This document shows, piece after piece, positions 1 through 7,681 of a stretch of 64,000 nt of DNA. The first letter of the stretch is position 1, and every line of letters begins with the position of its first letter. This stretch comes from JAGPKI01 sp052034135 (GTDB lineage Bacteria; Caldisericota; Caldisericia; UBA6126; JAGPKI01): positions 1-64,000 of the forward strand of contig JBPOJC010000005.1 in the NCBI GenBank assembly GCA_052034135.1, read 5' to 3'. The notes below the pieces were generated by a model. It had not been told where the DNA came from. It saw only the letters and a list, made by a program, of their open reading frames with translations, and made no database searches. The position numbers were made by a program, and so were the translations under genes.

Positions 1-1
1 T

Positions 2-1105
2 GTTGATAGTTATCTTTCTGAACTTAAAAATAAAGTTTTAAATAACTCTCTTATAAATGTCAGACTTAATGCTAATATTGATTCAATTGAAGGGTATGTT
101 GGCAACTATAAAACAACCCTTAGCACAGGTGAAGCAATAGAACATGGTGTCGTTATTGTATCAACTGGTGCAATTGAAAGCGAAATAAAATCTTTTATGT
201 ATGGAAAATCTGAAAGAATTATAACTCAAAGAGAATTCGAAGAAAAACTTTACAGAAATGAATTCACTGAACCTATGAATGTAGTAATGGTTCAGTGTGT
301 GGAATCTCGAAACAAAGAACATCCATACTGTTCAAGAATATGCTGCCAGGAAGCTATTAAAAATGCTATAAAAATTAAGGAGAATTCTCCTCAAAGTGAG
401 GTTTATATACTTTATAGAGACATAAGAACTTACGGTTTGAATGAACTTTATTACAAAAAAGCCCGTGAATTAGGCATTTTATTTATTAATTATGATGAAG
501 ATTGTTTACCAGAAGTTACTTTAGAAGGAGAAAATGTTTTTGTTTGTGTTAGAGATGTTCTTCTAAGAAGAGATTTAGTGTTGAATCCTGATATTTTGGT
601 CTTAAGTGCTGGAATTACTGCAGAACCAGGGAATGAAAGTTTATCAAAGTTTCTTAAAGTTCCACTAAATGAGGATAAATTCTTCTTAGAAGCTCATGTT
701 AAACTTAGACCTGTTGAATTTGCAACTGATGGAGTATTCCTTTGCGGGCTTGCACATTCCCCTCTTACAATAGAAGAAGCAATCGTTCAGGCAAGAGCTG
801 CTGCTGGCAAAGCTTCAATAATTCTTTCAAAAGAAGGAATTGAAGCAGGAGGGAAAGTTGCAGAAGTGAACGAGAGAAATTGTGTAGGGTGCGGAGTATG
901 TGAGTCTGTATGTGCTTATGGGGCAGTTAAATTAGAAGAGAAAAAGATTTTTGGTGAAGTGAAAAGAGTATCATCCGTGAACCCTTCGCTTTGTAAAGGT
1001 TGTGGAGCATGTGCAGGTGGATGTAGGTCTAATGCTATTGATATATCTGGATTCTCAAGTGAAGAGATAGTAGATGCAATTGATGCTATTCTTGAACCAA
1101 TCTAA
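2..1105 (+). CDS. hdrA: HdrA-like heterodisulfide reductase subunit A, 5'-truncated by window edge
   Basis: The reading frame is already open at the left edge, so only the C-terminal ~367 residues are present. The visible part has the flavoprotein segment typical of HdrA (a GYVGNYKTTL-like stretch and VIVSTGAI near the edge). It ends with a two-cluster ferredoxin domain: CVGCGVCESVC around bases 880-915 and CKGCGACAGGC around 990-1025. In this family HdrA carries FAD and several [4Fe-4S] clusters and is the electron-bifurcating centre. The internal ATG at 197 is not the true start, because coding similarity continues upstream of it. The next genes (flxD, C, B, A) follow closely on the same strand and point to an Hdr-Flx complex of the kind known from anaerobic bacteria. 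HdrB and HdrC, if present, lie outside the window. The family is certain; the physiological partner is inferred from context. Confidence 0.93.
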   Translation, partial: VDSYLSELKNKVLNNSLINVRLNANIDSIEGYVGNYKTTLSTGEAIEHGVVIVSTGAIESEIKSFMYGKSERIITQREFEEKLYRNEFTEPMNVVMVQCVESRNKEHPYCSRICCQEAIKNAIKIKENSPQSEVYILYRDIRTYGLNELYYKKARELGILFINYDEDCLPEVTLEGENVFVCVRDVLLRRDLVLNPDILVLSAGITAEPGNESLSKFLKVPLNEDKFFLEAHVKLRPVEFATDGVFLCGLAHSPLTIEEAIVQARAAAGKASIILSKEGIEAGGKVAEVNERNCVGCGVCESVCAYGAVKLEEKKIFGEVKRVSSVNPSLCKGCGACAGGCRSNAIDISGFSSEEIVDAIDAILEPI

Positions 1106-1127
1106 GTGTGATGGATGGTGATGATTT

Positions 1128-1577
1128 ATGAATGAGTTTGAACCAAAGATTGTTAGTTTTTTATGTAACTGGTGCTCTTATGCAGGAGCGGACCTTGCAG
1201 GAGTTTCAAGGTTTCAATATCCGTCAACTATAAGAATTATAAGAATCCCTTGCTCTGGAAGAGTTAATCATCTTTTTATTATGAGAGCTCTTTATGACGG
1301 AGCAGATGGAGTTTTAATTTCTGGTTGTCACCCTGGAGATTGTCACTATCAGACGGGGAACTATTATGCTCGCAGAAGATTAGAAATATTTAAGAATTTG
1401 CTCTTCCTAACTGGAATACCCCAAAATCGATTAAAGCTTGCATGGGTTTCTGCAAGTGAAGGAGCTCAATTTTCTAAGCTTGTTACTGAAATTACTGATA
1501 ATGTTAAAGAATTAGGGAAAAATAGGGAATTTAGAGCATTTAGAGAAGATATTGAGGAGTTCTGTAATGAACAATGA
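1128..1577 (+). CDS. flxD: FlxD / MvhD-type [2Fe-2S] electron-transfer subunit
   Basis: This 149-residue protein matches the methyl-viologen-reducing hydrogenase delta subunit family (MvhD/FlpD/FlxD). Visible marks are FLCNWCSYAGADLAG near the N-terminus, the IRIPCSGRV segment and SGCHPGDCHYQ in the middle. These cysteines carry a [2Fe-2S] cluster in the family. MvhD passes electrons between a hydrogenase or dehydrogenase module and HdrA. No hydrogenase genes are adjacent here, so the NADH-linked FlxABC partners downstream are the likely electron source. The gene starts 22 bases after hdrA and its 3' end overlaps the start region of the next gene, which implies translational coupling. The family call is firm; the flx designation follows from the neighbours. 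Confidence 0.9.
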   Translation: MNEFEPKIVSFLCNWCSYAGADLAGVSRFQYPSTIRIIRIPCSGRVNHLFIMRALYDGADGVLISGCHPGDCHYQTGNYYARRRLEIFKNLLFLTGIPQNRLKLAWVSASEGAQFSKLVTEITDNVKELGKNREFRAFREDIEEFCNEQ

Positions 1578-2433
1578 TGAATTAATTACTGGAGAGATCA
1601 GAGAATTTGGTAGAAAAGCCTTTATTGAGGAAAATGTAGAAATTATTATTGGTTATGAAGCTTTGAGCGACAATACTGTAAAGCCAGCAGTAATTTATGG
1701 TGAAAATGAAATTGATAAACTTACCTGGAATCAAACTGCATCGTTTAATCTTGCAACTCTTTTAAGGAAATTTAAAGGTAAAAAAACTGGAATAATTGCT
1801 AATGGTTGCATTGGAAGGTCATTAGTGGTCTTAATCAATGAAGGGCAAATAGAAAGAGAAAATTTAGTTATTATAGGTGTTCCCTGTCAGGGAATCCTTG
1901 ACAAAAATAATGGAGAACTTTATGAAAATTGTATGAGCTGCAATCATCCTTCTCCTCCTGTTTTTGATTATATTGTACAAGTTGAGCCATTAAAAGCACA
2001 GGGGGATACATTGGGAGAAAGAATAAAAAAAATCGAAGCAATGAGTGAGAGCGAAAAACTCTCATATTTTAAAGAGCAGATGAATAAGTGTATTAGATGT
2101 TATGCTTGCAGGCAGGCATGCCCCATGTGTTATTGCGAGACCTGTTTTGTCGATATTAACTCTCCAAAATGGTTATCTAAAGAAACAACGAACGAGGATA
2201 ATACAATATGGAATATTACTCGAATTTATCATCTTGCTGGAAGATGTGTTGAATGTGGTGCATGCAGCATAGCTTGCCCGGAAGGGTTAGATCTTATGTA
2301 CTTAATAGGGAAAATGAATAGAGATACAAAGAGATTATTTGGTTTTGAAGCAGGACTTAAAATTGGATTAAAGGGAAGTCTTGAGACATTTAACCCGAAT
2401 GATCCTGATTTCTTCTGGAAAGGAGAATCATAA
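1567..2433 (+). CDS. flxC: FlxC-like iron-sulfur subunit of Hdr-Flx complex
   Basis: This 288-residue protein has two [4Fe-4S] motifs in its C-terminal half (CIRCYACRQACPMCYC and CVECGACSIACPEG). Further cysteines lie in the central region (ANGCIGRS, VPCQG, CMSCNHP), which resembles the F420-hydrogenase beta / FdhB-like fold. I chose the ATG at 1567 because GAGGAG lies six bases upstream; an earlier TTG at 1552 has no ribosome site. The start lies inside the last codons of flxD, an 11-base overlap. Its place between FlxD and FlxB matches the FlxABCD arrangement known to accompany HdrABC in anaerobes, where it relays electrons between the NADH-oxidising FlxA/B part and HdrA. The iron-sulfur identity is clear; the exact subunit name is inferred. 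Confidence 0.82.
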   Translation: MNNDELITGEIREFGRKAFIEENVEIIIGYEALSDNTVKPAVIYGENEIDKLTWNQTASFNLATLLRKFKGKKTGIIANGCIGRSLVVLINEGQIERENLVIIGVPCQGILDKNNGELYENCMSCNHPSPPVFDYIVQVEPLKAQGDTLGERIKKIEAMSESEKLSYFKEQMNKCIRCYACRQACPMCYCETCFVDINSPKWLSKETTNEDNTIWNITRIYHLAGRCVECGACSIACPEGLDLMYLIGKMNRDTKRLFGFEAGLKIGLKGSLETFNPNDPDFFWKGES

Positions 2434-2439
2434 AAATAT

Positions 2440-3456
2440 ATGAAGCTCTTAAAGATAAAAAAAGATAGTTTTATTGAGGCTTTAAGAAATTTACAAAGTG
2501 AGTTTAAAATATATGTTCCAAAAAAAGAGGATGAAAATGTAGTTTTTGGTGAGATTGGCGATATCAAAGATATTGATTTCAGGTTTGAGAGAGTCTCTCG
2601 TCCCATAAAGGAATTTGTCTTACCTCAAAATGAAACTTTATTCTACTTTTTAAAGGATGGGTCAAAAGAGAAAGAATCTTTTGATACATCAAAAAGAATT
2701 CTTTTGGGTGTAAAGCCATGTGATGCAAAAACTTTGAAGTTATTGGATTTTAATTTTTTAGATTGCTCTTATATTGATCCATATTATGAAAAAAGGAGAA
2801 AAAATACTTTTGTTATATCCATAGCTTGCAGTGAATTTGGAGAAAATTGCTTTTGTGACGCATTAGGGGATAATCCTTATAAGCTTAATGGAGCTGATGC
2901 TATTATTTATACTATTTCTAATGAGGAGCTGAATTTATTGATAGATAACGATGTGATTTTCTCTTTCTTTAAAGATTATTGTAACAGAATGGAAGAAGTG
3001 AATAACGAAGAAGAAGTTAGTGAAAAAGGTAAAGTAGCAGAAAGAGCCACTAAAGCTCTACCTGTAAAAGAACTTAAAGAAAAACTTCCAAGTGTAATAG
3101 GGAGTACTGATTTGTGGAAGAAAATATCAGCTACCTGCATAGAGTGTGGGGTTTGCACTTATCTATGCCCTGCATGCTATTGTTTTGATATAAATGATAT
3201 TACTTTTGGTAAAGGTGGTAAAAGATTCAGAAGCTACGATAGTTGCATGTTTAAAGAGTACACTTTGGAAGCAAGTGGGCATAACCCAAGACCAACAGGT
3301 GCTGAAAGATGGAGGCAGAGATTATTACACAAATTTCTTTACTATCCAGATCTTTACAATGAATTAGGATGTAGCGGATGCGGACGATGCATAGATAAAT
3401 GTCCTTCAAAAATAGATATAAGGGAGGTTATTAATTATGCCTTCAATTATAAATGA
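2440..3456 (+). CDS. flxB: FlxB-like iron-sulfur subunit (sulfhydrogenase beta / HydB-like)
   Basis: The 338-residue product resembles the beta subunit of archaeal sulfhydrogenases and the FlxB protein of NADH-Hdr complexes. The N-terminal ~200 residues form the family domain, with a GVKPCDAKTL segment and clustered cysteines (IACSEFGENCFCD). The C-terminal part carries two [4Fe-4S] sites: CIECGVCTYLCPACYC and CSGCGRCIDKCPS. Near residues 180-210 there is a charged Glu/Lys-rich linker. A GGAG motif ends about 16 bases before the ATG and the gap after flxC is only six bases. The 3' end overlaps the next gene by 20 bases, so the two are probably translationally coupled. It should pass electrons from the flavoprotein FlxA towards FlxC and HdrA. 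Confidence 0.85.
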   Translation: MKLLKIKKDSFIEALRNLQSEFKIYVPKKEDENVVFGEIGDIKDIDFRFERVSRPIKEFVLPQNETLFYFLKDGSKEKESFDTSKRILLGVKPCDAKTLKLLDFNFLDCSYIDPYYEKRRKNTFVISIACSEFGENCFCDALGDNPYKLNGADAIIYTISNEELNLLIDNDVIFSFFKDYCNRMEEVNNEEEVSEKGKVAERATKALPVKELKEKLPSVIGSTDLWKKISATCIECGVCTYLCPACYCFDINDITFGKGGKRFRSYDSCMFKEYTLEASGHNPRPTGAERWRQRLLHKFLYYPDLYNELGCSGCGRCIDKCPSKIDIREVINYAFNYK

Positions 3457-4285
3457 TAATCCTTACTTACCGGTTCCAGCAAAAGTCGAATCTACCTATT
3501 TTGAGAGCGATGATAGAACTCTCAAGACATTGACTTTTTCTTTTCTTGATACATCTTTGAGAGAAAAGTTTAACTTTCTCCCAGGCCAATTTATTGAACT
3601 TTCTATACTCGGCAAAGGAGAAAGTCCATTTGGAATTGCATCAAATCCAAATGAGGAGCTGATAAAAATAACAGTAAATCGAACTGGCTACGTGACAAAA
3701 GCTATTCACAATCTTTCTAAAGGGGATATAGTTGGAATTAGGGGACCGCTTGGAAATTGGTTCCCTATTTCTAAATTTGTTGGATCAAACTTGGCTATAA
3801 TATCTGGTGGTTTTGCATTTACTACGCTTGCATCTTTAACAGATTATCTCCTCGAAAATTATTCAGACAAATTAGGTAAAATTTATCTAATATATGGAGC
3901 AAGGAATCCTGGTATGCTTCTTTACAGGGATAAACTTAAAGAGTGGAGCAATAATCCGAGACTCGAAACATATATAACTATTGATAATAAAGTTAATGGT
4001 TGGGATGGACTTACTGGATTTGTTCCAGATATTGTTGAAAAGACTGATATTGATATTCAGAATACTTACACTGTGATATGTGGTCCGCCAATTATGATTA
4101 AGTTAACTATTCCTAAACTTCTTAATAAAGGCATAAGAAAAGACTATATTTATACTTCTTTAGAGCGCAGGATGAAGTGTGGAATAGGAAAATGCGGGAG
4201 ATGCAATATAGGAAAAAATTTTGTCTGTAAAGATGGACCAGTTTTTAACTATGCAGACTTAGAAGGCTTACCTGAGGAGTATTAA
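3437..4285 (+). CDS. flxA: FlxA-like FAD/NAD(P)-binding reductase subunit (sulfhydrogenase gamma-like)
   Basis: This 282-residue flavoprotein belongs to the ferredoxin-NADP reductase / PyrK-like group. It has an FAD-binding half (PGQFIELS, SPFGIASNP), a nucleotide-binding half (IYGARNPGMLLYRD, CGPPIMIK) and a C-terminal [2Fe-2S] binding loop (MKCGIGKCGRCNIG followed by VCKDGPVF). That build is shared by the sulfhydrogenase gamma subunit, FlxA and the dihydroorotate dehydrogenase electron-transfer subunit. No pyr genes are nearby and all neighbours are Hdr/Flx, so FlxA is the best reading. It would oxidise NADH and feed electrons to FlxB. GGGAGG sits ten bases before the ATG, inside flxB. Confidence 0.88.
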   Translation: MPSIINDNPYLPVPAKVESTYFESDDRTLKTLTFSFLDTSLREKFNFLPGQFIELSILGKGESPFGIASNPNEELIKITVNRTGYVTKAIHNLSKGDIVGIRGPLGNWFPISKFVGSNLAIISGGFAFTTLASLTDYLLENYSDKLGKIYLIYGARNPGMLLYRDKLKEWSNNPRLETYITIDNKVNGWDGLTGFVPDIVEKTDIDIQNTYTVICGPPIMIKLTIPKLLNKGIRKDYIYTSLERRMKCGIGKCGRCNIGKNFVCKDGPVFNYADLEGLPEEY

Positions 4286-4297
4286 AGGAGTTAAAAA

Positions 4298-5026
4298 ATG
4301 TTAAAGATTGAAAATTTATCAGTGAGTGTAGAAGATAAACTAATTCTTAAAAATGTTAACTTGGAAATTGGTGAGGGTGAAACTCATATTCTATTAGGTC
4401 CTAACGGTGGGGGGAAAACAACTTTACTTCTTACAATTATGGGACTTCCTAAATATAAGGTTTTAAACGGAAGAATAATTTTTAGAGGTACTGATATAAC
4501 AAATATGTCAATTGATAATCGGTCTAAATTAGGAATTGGATTAATGTTTCAGAAACCTCCGAGAGTAACAGGAGTTAAACTTTTACAAATTTGCGAATTG
4601 GCAAGCAATAAAAAATTAAAACCTCTTGAAATAGAAAAATTCTCAGAAAAACTTAATCTTAGAGAACATCTAAATAGAGATATAAATGATGGTTTTTCAG
4701 GTGGGGAAATGAAACGATCTGAGCTTTTGCAGATATTATGTCAGAATCCAAGTCTTGTACTTCTTGATGAACCAGAATCTGGTGTTGACCTTGATAATCT
4801 TTCTATTGTTGGCGAATTAATAAATGAGCTTCTTGAAAAGGATAAAGTAAAAGGGAGAATACGCTCTGGGCTTATTGTAACACATCTGGGGTATATACTT
4901 AACTTTGTCAATTCAGATAAGGGACACGTACTAATGGATGGTGAAATTATCTGTAGTGGAAATCCAAGAGACCTATTTGAAGAAATTAAAAAGCATGGGT
5001 TTGAAAGGTGTAAAGAATGCAACTAA
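4298..5026 (+). CDS. sufC: SufC, Fe-S cluster assembly ATPase
   Basis: This 242-residue ABC-type ATPase has Walker A GPNGGGKTT (about residues 34-42), the signature FSGGEMKR (133-140) and Walker B LVLLDEPESG (153-162). The extra Gly in Walker A, ESGVDLDN after Walker B and the lack of membrane partners are typical of SufC, which powers cluster assembly on SufB/SufD. AAAGGAG lies just before the ATG. The gene begins 12 bases after flxA and overlaps sufB by ten bases, so cluster assembly appears to be made from the same transcript as the iron-sulfur-rich Hdr-Flx complex. No sufD, sufS or sufU is seen. Confidence 0.92.
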   Translation: MLKIENLSVSVEDKLILKNVNLEIGEGETHILLGPNGGGKTTLLLTIMGLPKYKVLNGRIIFRGTDITNMSIDNRSKLGIGLMFQKPPRVTGVKLLQICELASNKKLKPLEIEKFSEKLNLREHLNRDINDGFSGGEMKRSELLQILCQNPSLVLLDEPESGVDLDNLSIVGELINELLEKDKVKGRIRSGLIVTHLGYILNFVNSDKGHVLMDGEIICSGNPRDLFEEIKKHGFERCKECN

Positions 5027-6264
5027 AAGAGATTATGGAAGAATTTAAAGAAAAGGCAAAAAGAGCAGAAAATAAAGCTGCCCTATATGGAGAAGATATA
5101 GATTTAAAAAAATATTCATTACCCCCAGAAGAAGAAAATATTTCTTCTCTATCCTCTCTTCCCGATGATCTACAGGAAATTGCAAAATCATCAGGAATAG
5201 ATATTGGGGAAAAAGAAAGATCCGGAAGTTACATCCAGCTTGATCAATCTGCAATTTATAGCAGAGTTAATGAAATTTACAAAGGACAACTCGAAATAAC
5301 AAGTATAAATGATGCGCTTTTAAAGTATCCTGAGATTGCTAATGAATATCTATGGAAAACTATTCCCGTTGATCAGGATAAATATACAGCATTTTCTGAG
5401 CTTTATTCAAAGAACGGTTACTTTATAAGGGTATTTAAAGGGCAACATGTTGAAATACCTATTCAGGCGTGTCTTTTACTTAAAGAAAATTCTTCTGTTC
5501 AGAATGTTCACAATATAATAATAATGGAAGAGGGATCAAGTGCACAGATAATTACTGGATGTGCTGTTCACCCAAAAGTTGATGATGGTATTCACATAGG
5601 CATATCTGAATTTTTTATTAAAGATGGAGCAATGCTTACTTTTACAATGATACATAATTGGAGTGAAAATTTTCATGTAAGACCAAGATCAGGAGCAATT
5701 ATAGAAGATAATGGCAAGTTTATAAATAATTATGTACTATTAAAACCCGTTAAAAGCGTCCAAATGTTCCCAGTTGCCACACTTAAGGGTAATGATTCTC
5801 ATGCAAAGTTTAATTCATTGATGTATGGACTTAAAAATTCAAAGATTGATGTTGGATCAAAGATAGTTCTTTCTGGAAACAATTCTTCTGGGGAAGCTAT
5901 TTCAAGAGCAATAGCTAAGGATTCATCTATTATTAACGCAAGAGGAACTCTCGTTTCAGTTAATAATAGTACACGAGCTCATCTTGACTGCAGGGGAATA
6001 CTTCTTTCGGAGAATGCAAAAATTTATGCAGTGCCAGAGCTTTTAGCAGATGGTACACCAAAAGCTGATCTTTCACATGAAGCAGCAATAGGACCAATTT
6101 CAGATGAAGTGGTTGAATACCTTATGAGCAGAGGTATATCTAAAGATGATGCAGTATCACTTATAACCTCTGGTTTTATGGATGTAAAAATATTAGGCTT
6201 ACCAGAACAACTTGAGAATTATATAAATGAACTGGTTAAACTAACAGCAAAAGAGTCTTTATAA
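5017..6264 (+). CDS. sufB: SufB/SufD-family Fe-S scaffold (two-gene SufBC system)
   Basis: This 415-residue protein is the SufB/SufD-type partner of SufC. The C-terminal core has the right-handed beta-helix pattern of the family, with RAHLDCRG followed by a SHEAAIG-type segment and a final helical region (EVVEYLMSRGISKDDA). In canonical systems SufB has HEA in this last motif and SufD has SHGA. This protein shows SHEAAIG and then the SufD-like helix, so it looks like a single ancestral or merged scaffold that would work as a homodimer with SufC. The N-terminus (~80 residues) is charged and helical. It overlaps sufC by ten bases and is the last gene of the operon. No clear terminator follows. 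Confidence 0.88.
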   Translation: MQLKEIMEEFKEKAKRAENKAALYGEDIDLKKYSLPPEEENISSLSSLPDDLQEIAKSSGIDIGEKERSGSYIQLDQSAIYSRVNEIYKGQLEITSINDALLKYPEIANEYLWKTIPVDQDKYTAFSELYSKNGYFIRVFKGQHVEIPIQACLLLKENSSVQNVHNIIIMEEGSSAQIITGCAVHPKVDDGIHIGISEFFIKDGAMLTFTMIHNWSENFHVRPRSGAIIEDNGKFINNYVLLKPVKSVQMFPVATLKGNDSHAKFNSLMYGLKNSKIDVGSKIVLSGNNSSGEAISRAIAKDSSIINARGTLVSVNNSTRAHLDCRGILLSENAKIYAVPELLADGTPKADLSHEAAIGPISDEVVEYLMSRGISKDDAVSLITSGFMDVKILGLPEQLENYINELVKLTAKESL

Positions 6265-6792
6265 AAGAGAATTTTATTATATTGGTTTACTAATAGTTAG
6301 TCTTTTTCGTTAATCAAGAAATGTTACTCTATCAACTTATTATCTAAATGAAGAAGTATTCTTCCATAATAATTTCAGATTATACAAGCTAAAAAGTAGC
6401 GAGAATTAAATTTAGAGTTCATAGTGCCAGCTATAACCTTATTATACAATTTCTGAAATATTACTTATTTGAATTGATGATGGAATCAATAAGGATATTA
6501 ATCCTTTCAACGTCAAGATATTTATGAAAATACTTTAATTTTTAAAATGCTTCAGTAAGCGATAGAGGCTCTTTCTAAAGATAATGTAATGTGTTTGGTA
6601 ATTATATTAAGAAATTTGGTACAAGCATAAAGCTAAAAAAGCTGAAAAGTGTGACCTTTTTCTAACGCCATCAGGAATTGTCACTTATATTGATTACTAA
6701 TTAAGCAGAAAAACATTTAATGTAGCGCAGACACATTCCTGTCTGTTCCTTTTAATGCAACTGGCTTAATGCTATTAAACGCAAATAAGGAG

Positions 6793-6912
6793 ATCCTTCA
6801 GTCGCTGAGATGATGCTTCTTCAGGAAGACGGTGAGTTGTTAGAGATCATTCGGTCGTTGTGAAGACACTTCCTCTATTTTTTTCTTTCTGAGCGTAAGC
6901 GAAGAATCTCCT
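6793..6912. repeat. Dispersed repeat island, 'GGAGATCCTTCGGTCG' family
   Basis: Contains variants of a unit that recurs elsewhere in the window: GGAGATCCTTCAGTCGCTGA, then GAGATCATTCGGTCGTTG with AAGACAC, then TTTCTGAGCGTAAGCGAAGAA and TCTCC. Related units are found at 7279-7320, 7411-7440, 7578-7632 and 53311-53520. The units contain short inverted motifs and never sit within a recognisable gene. They look like small non-autonomous palindromic elements. Confidence 0.6.
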
Positions 6913-6963
6913 CATTTAATCTTTTCGTTATTCTTGTAGCGGTGGACATACCTTTATGCCACT

Positions 6964-7036
6964 GTCATCCCCGAAATCTTTTATCGGGGATCCAGTAGAG
7001 AAGCCGTCATCCCCGAATGTATTTATCGTGGATCCA
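6964..7036. repeat. Two stem-loop repeats of the GTCATCCCCGA...TCGGGGATCCAG type
   Basis: Two adjacent copies. The first pairs ATCCCCGA (6967-6974) with TCGGGGAT (6984-6991) around a nine-base loop. The second starts at 7006 and pairs ATCCCCGA with TCGTGGAT. Both end in ATCCAG. A third copy is at 7475-7510 and an inverted one is cut by the right window edge. The shape GTCATYCC-hairpin-GGRATCCAG matches widespread bacterial dispersed hairpin repeats. Confidence 0.7.
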
Positions 7037-7167
7037 GACCAATTTTTAACATTTTTTGTATTTAGGAGTGACAAAATTGTCATTTTTACCTCACTTATAT
7101 ATATGGAGAGTTTATTTTTACACATTTTGCATGAGGTAGAAATATGGAACCATCCTTGGTATCCTGG

Positions 7168-7187
7168 ATTCCCGCTTCCGCGGGAAT
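7168..7187. repeat. Perfect 8-bp stem-loop (ATTCCCGC-TTCC-GCGGGAAT)
   Basis: An exact inverted repeat of eight base pairs with a four-base loop, flanked by CCTGG on the left and GACA on the right. It is the G+C-rich version of the GTCATYCC-type hairpin family and directly precedes the tandem array at 7182-7275. Confidence 0.75.
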
Positions 7188-7275
7188 GACAAGAAGAAAA
7201 TGCGGGAATGACAAGAAAATCATAGGAATGACAAGAAGAAAATGCGGGAATGACAAGAAAATCATAGGAATGACA
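7182..7275 (+). repeat. Short tandem array (43-bp unit made of 22+21-bp subunits)
   Basis: Two alternating subunits, each beginning GGGAATGACAAGAA or GGAATGACAAGAA, repeat as A-B-A-B plus a partial unit ending in GGAATGACACA. The array grew from the right arm of the 7168-7187 hairpin, whose GGGAATGAC it copies. There are no spacers of differing sequence, so it is not a CRISPR array. Confidence 0.75.
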
Positions 7276-7278
7276 CAT

Positions 7279-7322
7279 TAGGAGACCCTTCGTCGCTTTT
7301 AGAGATGCTCCTCAGGGTGATG
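7279..7322. repeat. Dispersed repeat unit, AGGAGACCCTTCGTCGC family
   Basis: The unit begins AGGAGACCCTTCGTCGCTTT and ends in GATGCTCCTCAGGGTGATGG. Nearly the same unit occurs at 53311-53355 and 53430-53462, tens of kilobases away. The ends (GGAGACCCT and AGGGTGA) are partly complementary. No coding potential. Confidence 0.7.
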
Positions 7323-7355
7323 GGGGGGGGCAGCCATCCCTTGCTCCTCCCGTCC

Positions 7356-7393
7356 TTCCGAAGTGCGGTATTTTCGCACAAGTCCTTAGGAAT
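7356..7393. repeat. 38-bp palindromic element, copy 1
   Basis: The element has outer arms TTCC...GGAA and an inner perfect hairpin GTGCG-GTATTTT-CGCAC. An identical 38-base copy lies at 7644-7681. The nested palindromes suggest a folded single-strand or RNA structure. Confidence 0.8.
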
Positions 7394-7410
7394 CTCAACA
7401 CCCCCACACC

Positions 7411-7510
7411 GTCATTCTGAGCGAAGCGAAGAATCTCCTCTTTGTCTTTTGTCATCCTCGAATTACATACAATTGTCATCCCCGAACTCATTTATCGGGG
7501 ATCCAGACCA
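7411..7510. repeat. Repeat pair: GTCATTCTGAGCGAAGCGAAGAATC unit and third GTCATCCCCGA hairpin
   Basis: At 7411 a unit starts GTCATTCTGAGCGAAGCGAA and continues GAATCTCCTC; a variant lies at 6884-6915. At 7475-7505 a third copy of the GTCATCCCCGA / TCGGGGATCCAG hairpin follows. Its right flank ATCCAGACCAATTTTT is shared with the copy ending at 7045, so about 25 bases on this side are a direct repeat. Confidence 0.7.
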
Positions 7511-7577
7511 ATTTTTCTTATATTACAAACATTCTTGTCTGTTTATTGTAATTTCCGAATATATCTGTAAGGATACA

Positions 7578-7632
7578 GAGAAGCGGAGACCCTTACGAAG
7601 CTAAATACAGATATGCCTCCTCAGGATGACTC
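7578..7632. repeat. Dispersed repeat unit, GCGGAGACCCTTACGAAG type
   Basis: Begins AGCGGAGACCCTTACGAAG and ends with GCCTCCTCAGGATGACTCCC. A close relative is at about 53468-53515, with the same AGCGGAGACCCTTACGAAG start. It is a sub-type of the AGGAGACCCTTCGTCGC family. Confidence 0.65.
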
Positions 7633-7642
7633 CCAACAATAC

Positions 7643-7681
7643 ATTCCGAAGTGCGGTATTTTCGCACAAGTCCTTAGGAAT
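7643..7681. repeat. 38/39-bp palindromic element, copy 2
   Basis: Identical over 38 bases to the copy at 7356-7393, including the GTGCG-GTATTTT-CGCAC hairpin. This copy has one more base of the outer arm (ATTCC...GGAAT). Exact identity of two non-coding copies 250 bases apart indicates recent copying or a conserved function. Confidence 0.8.

Noticed and set aside
1552..1566. TTG start for flxC
   Set aside because: No ribosome site precedes it; GAGGAG is well spaced for ATG 1567.
7182..7275. Possible CRISPR array in the tandem repeats
   Set aside because: Units are 21-22 bases and directly adjacent, with no variable spacers; they derive from a hairpin repeat arm.
6928..7604. Open frames through the repeat island on both strands
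   Set aside because: They translate the repeats themselves (HSYDFLVIPAF repeated), lack ribosome sites and match no family.
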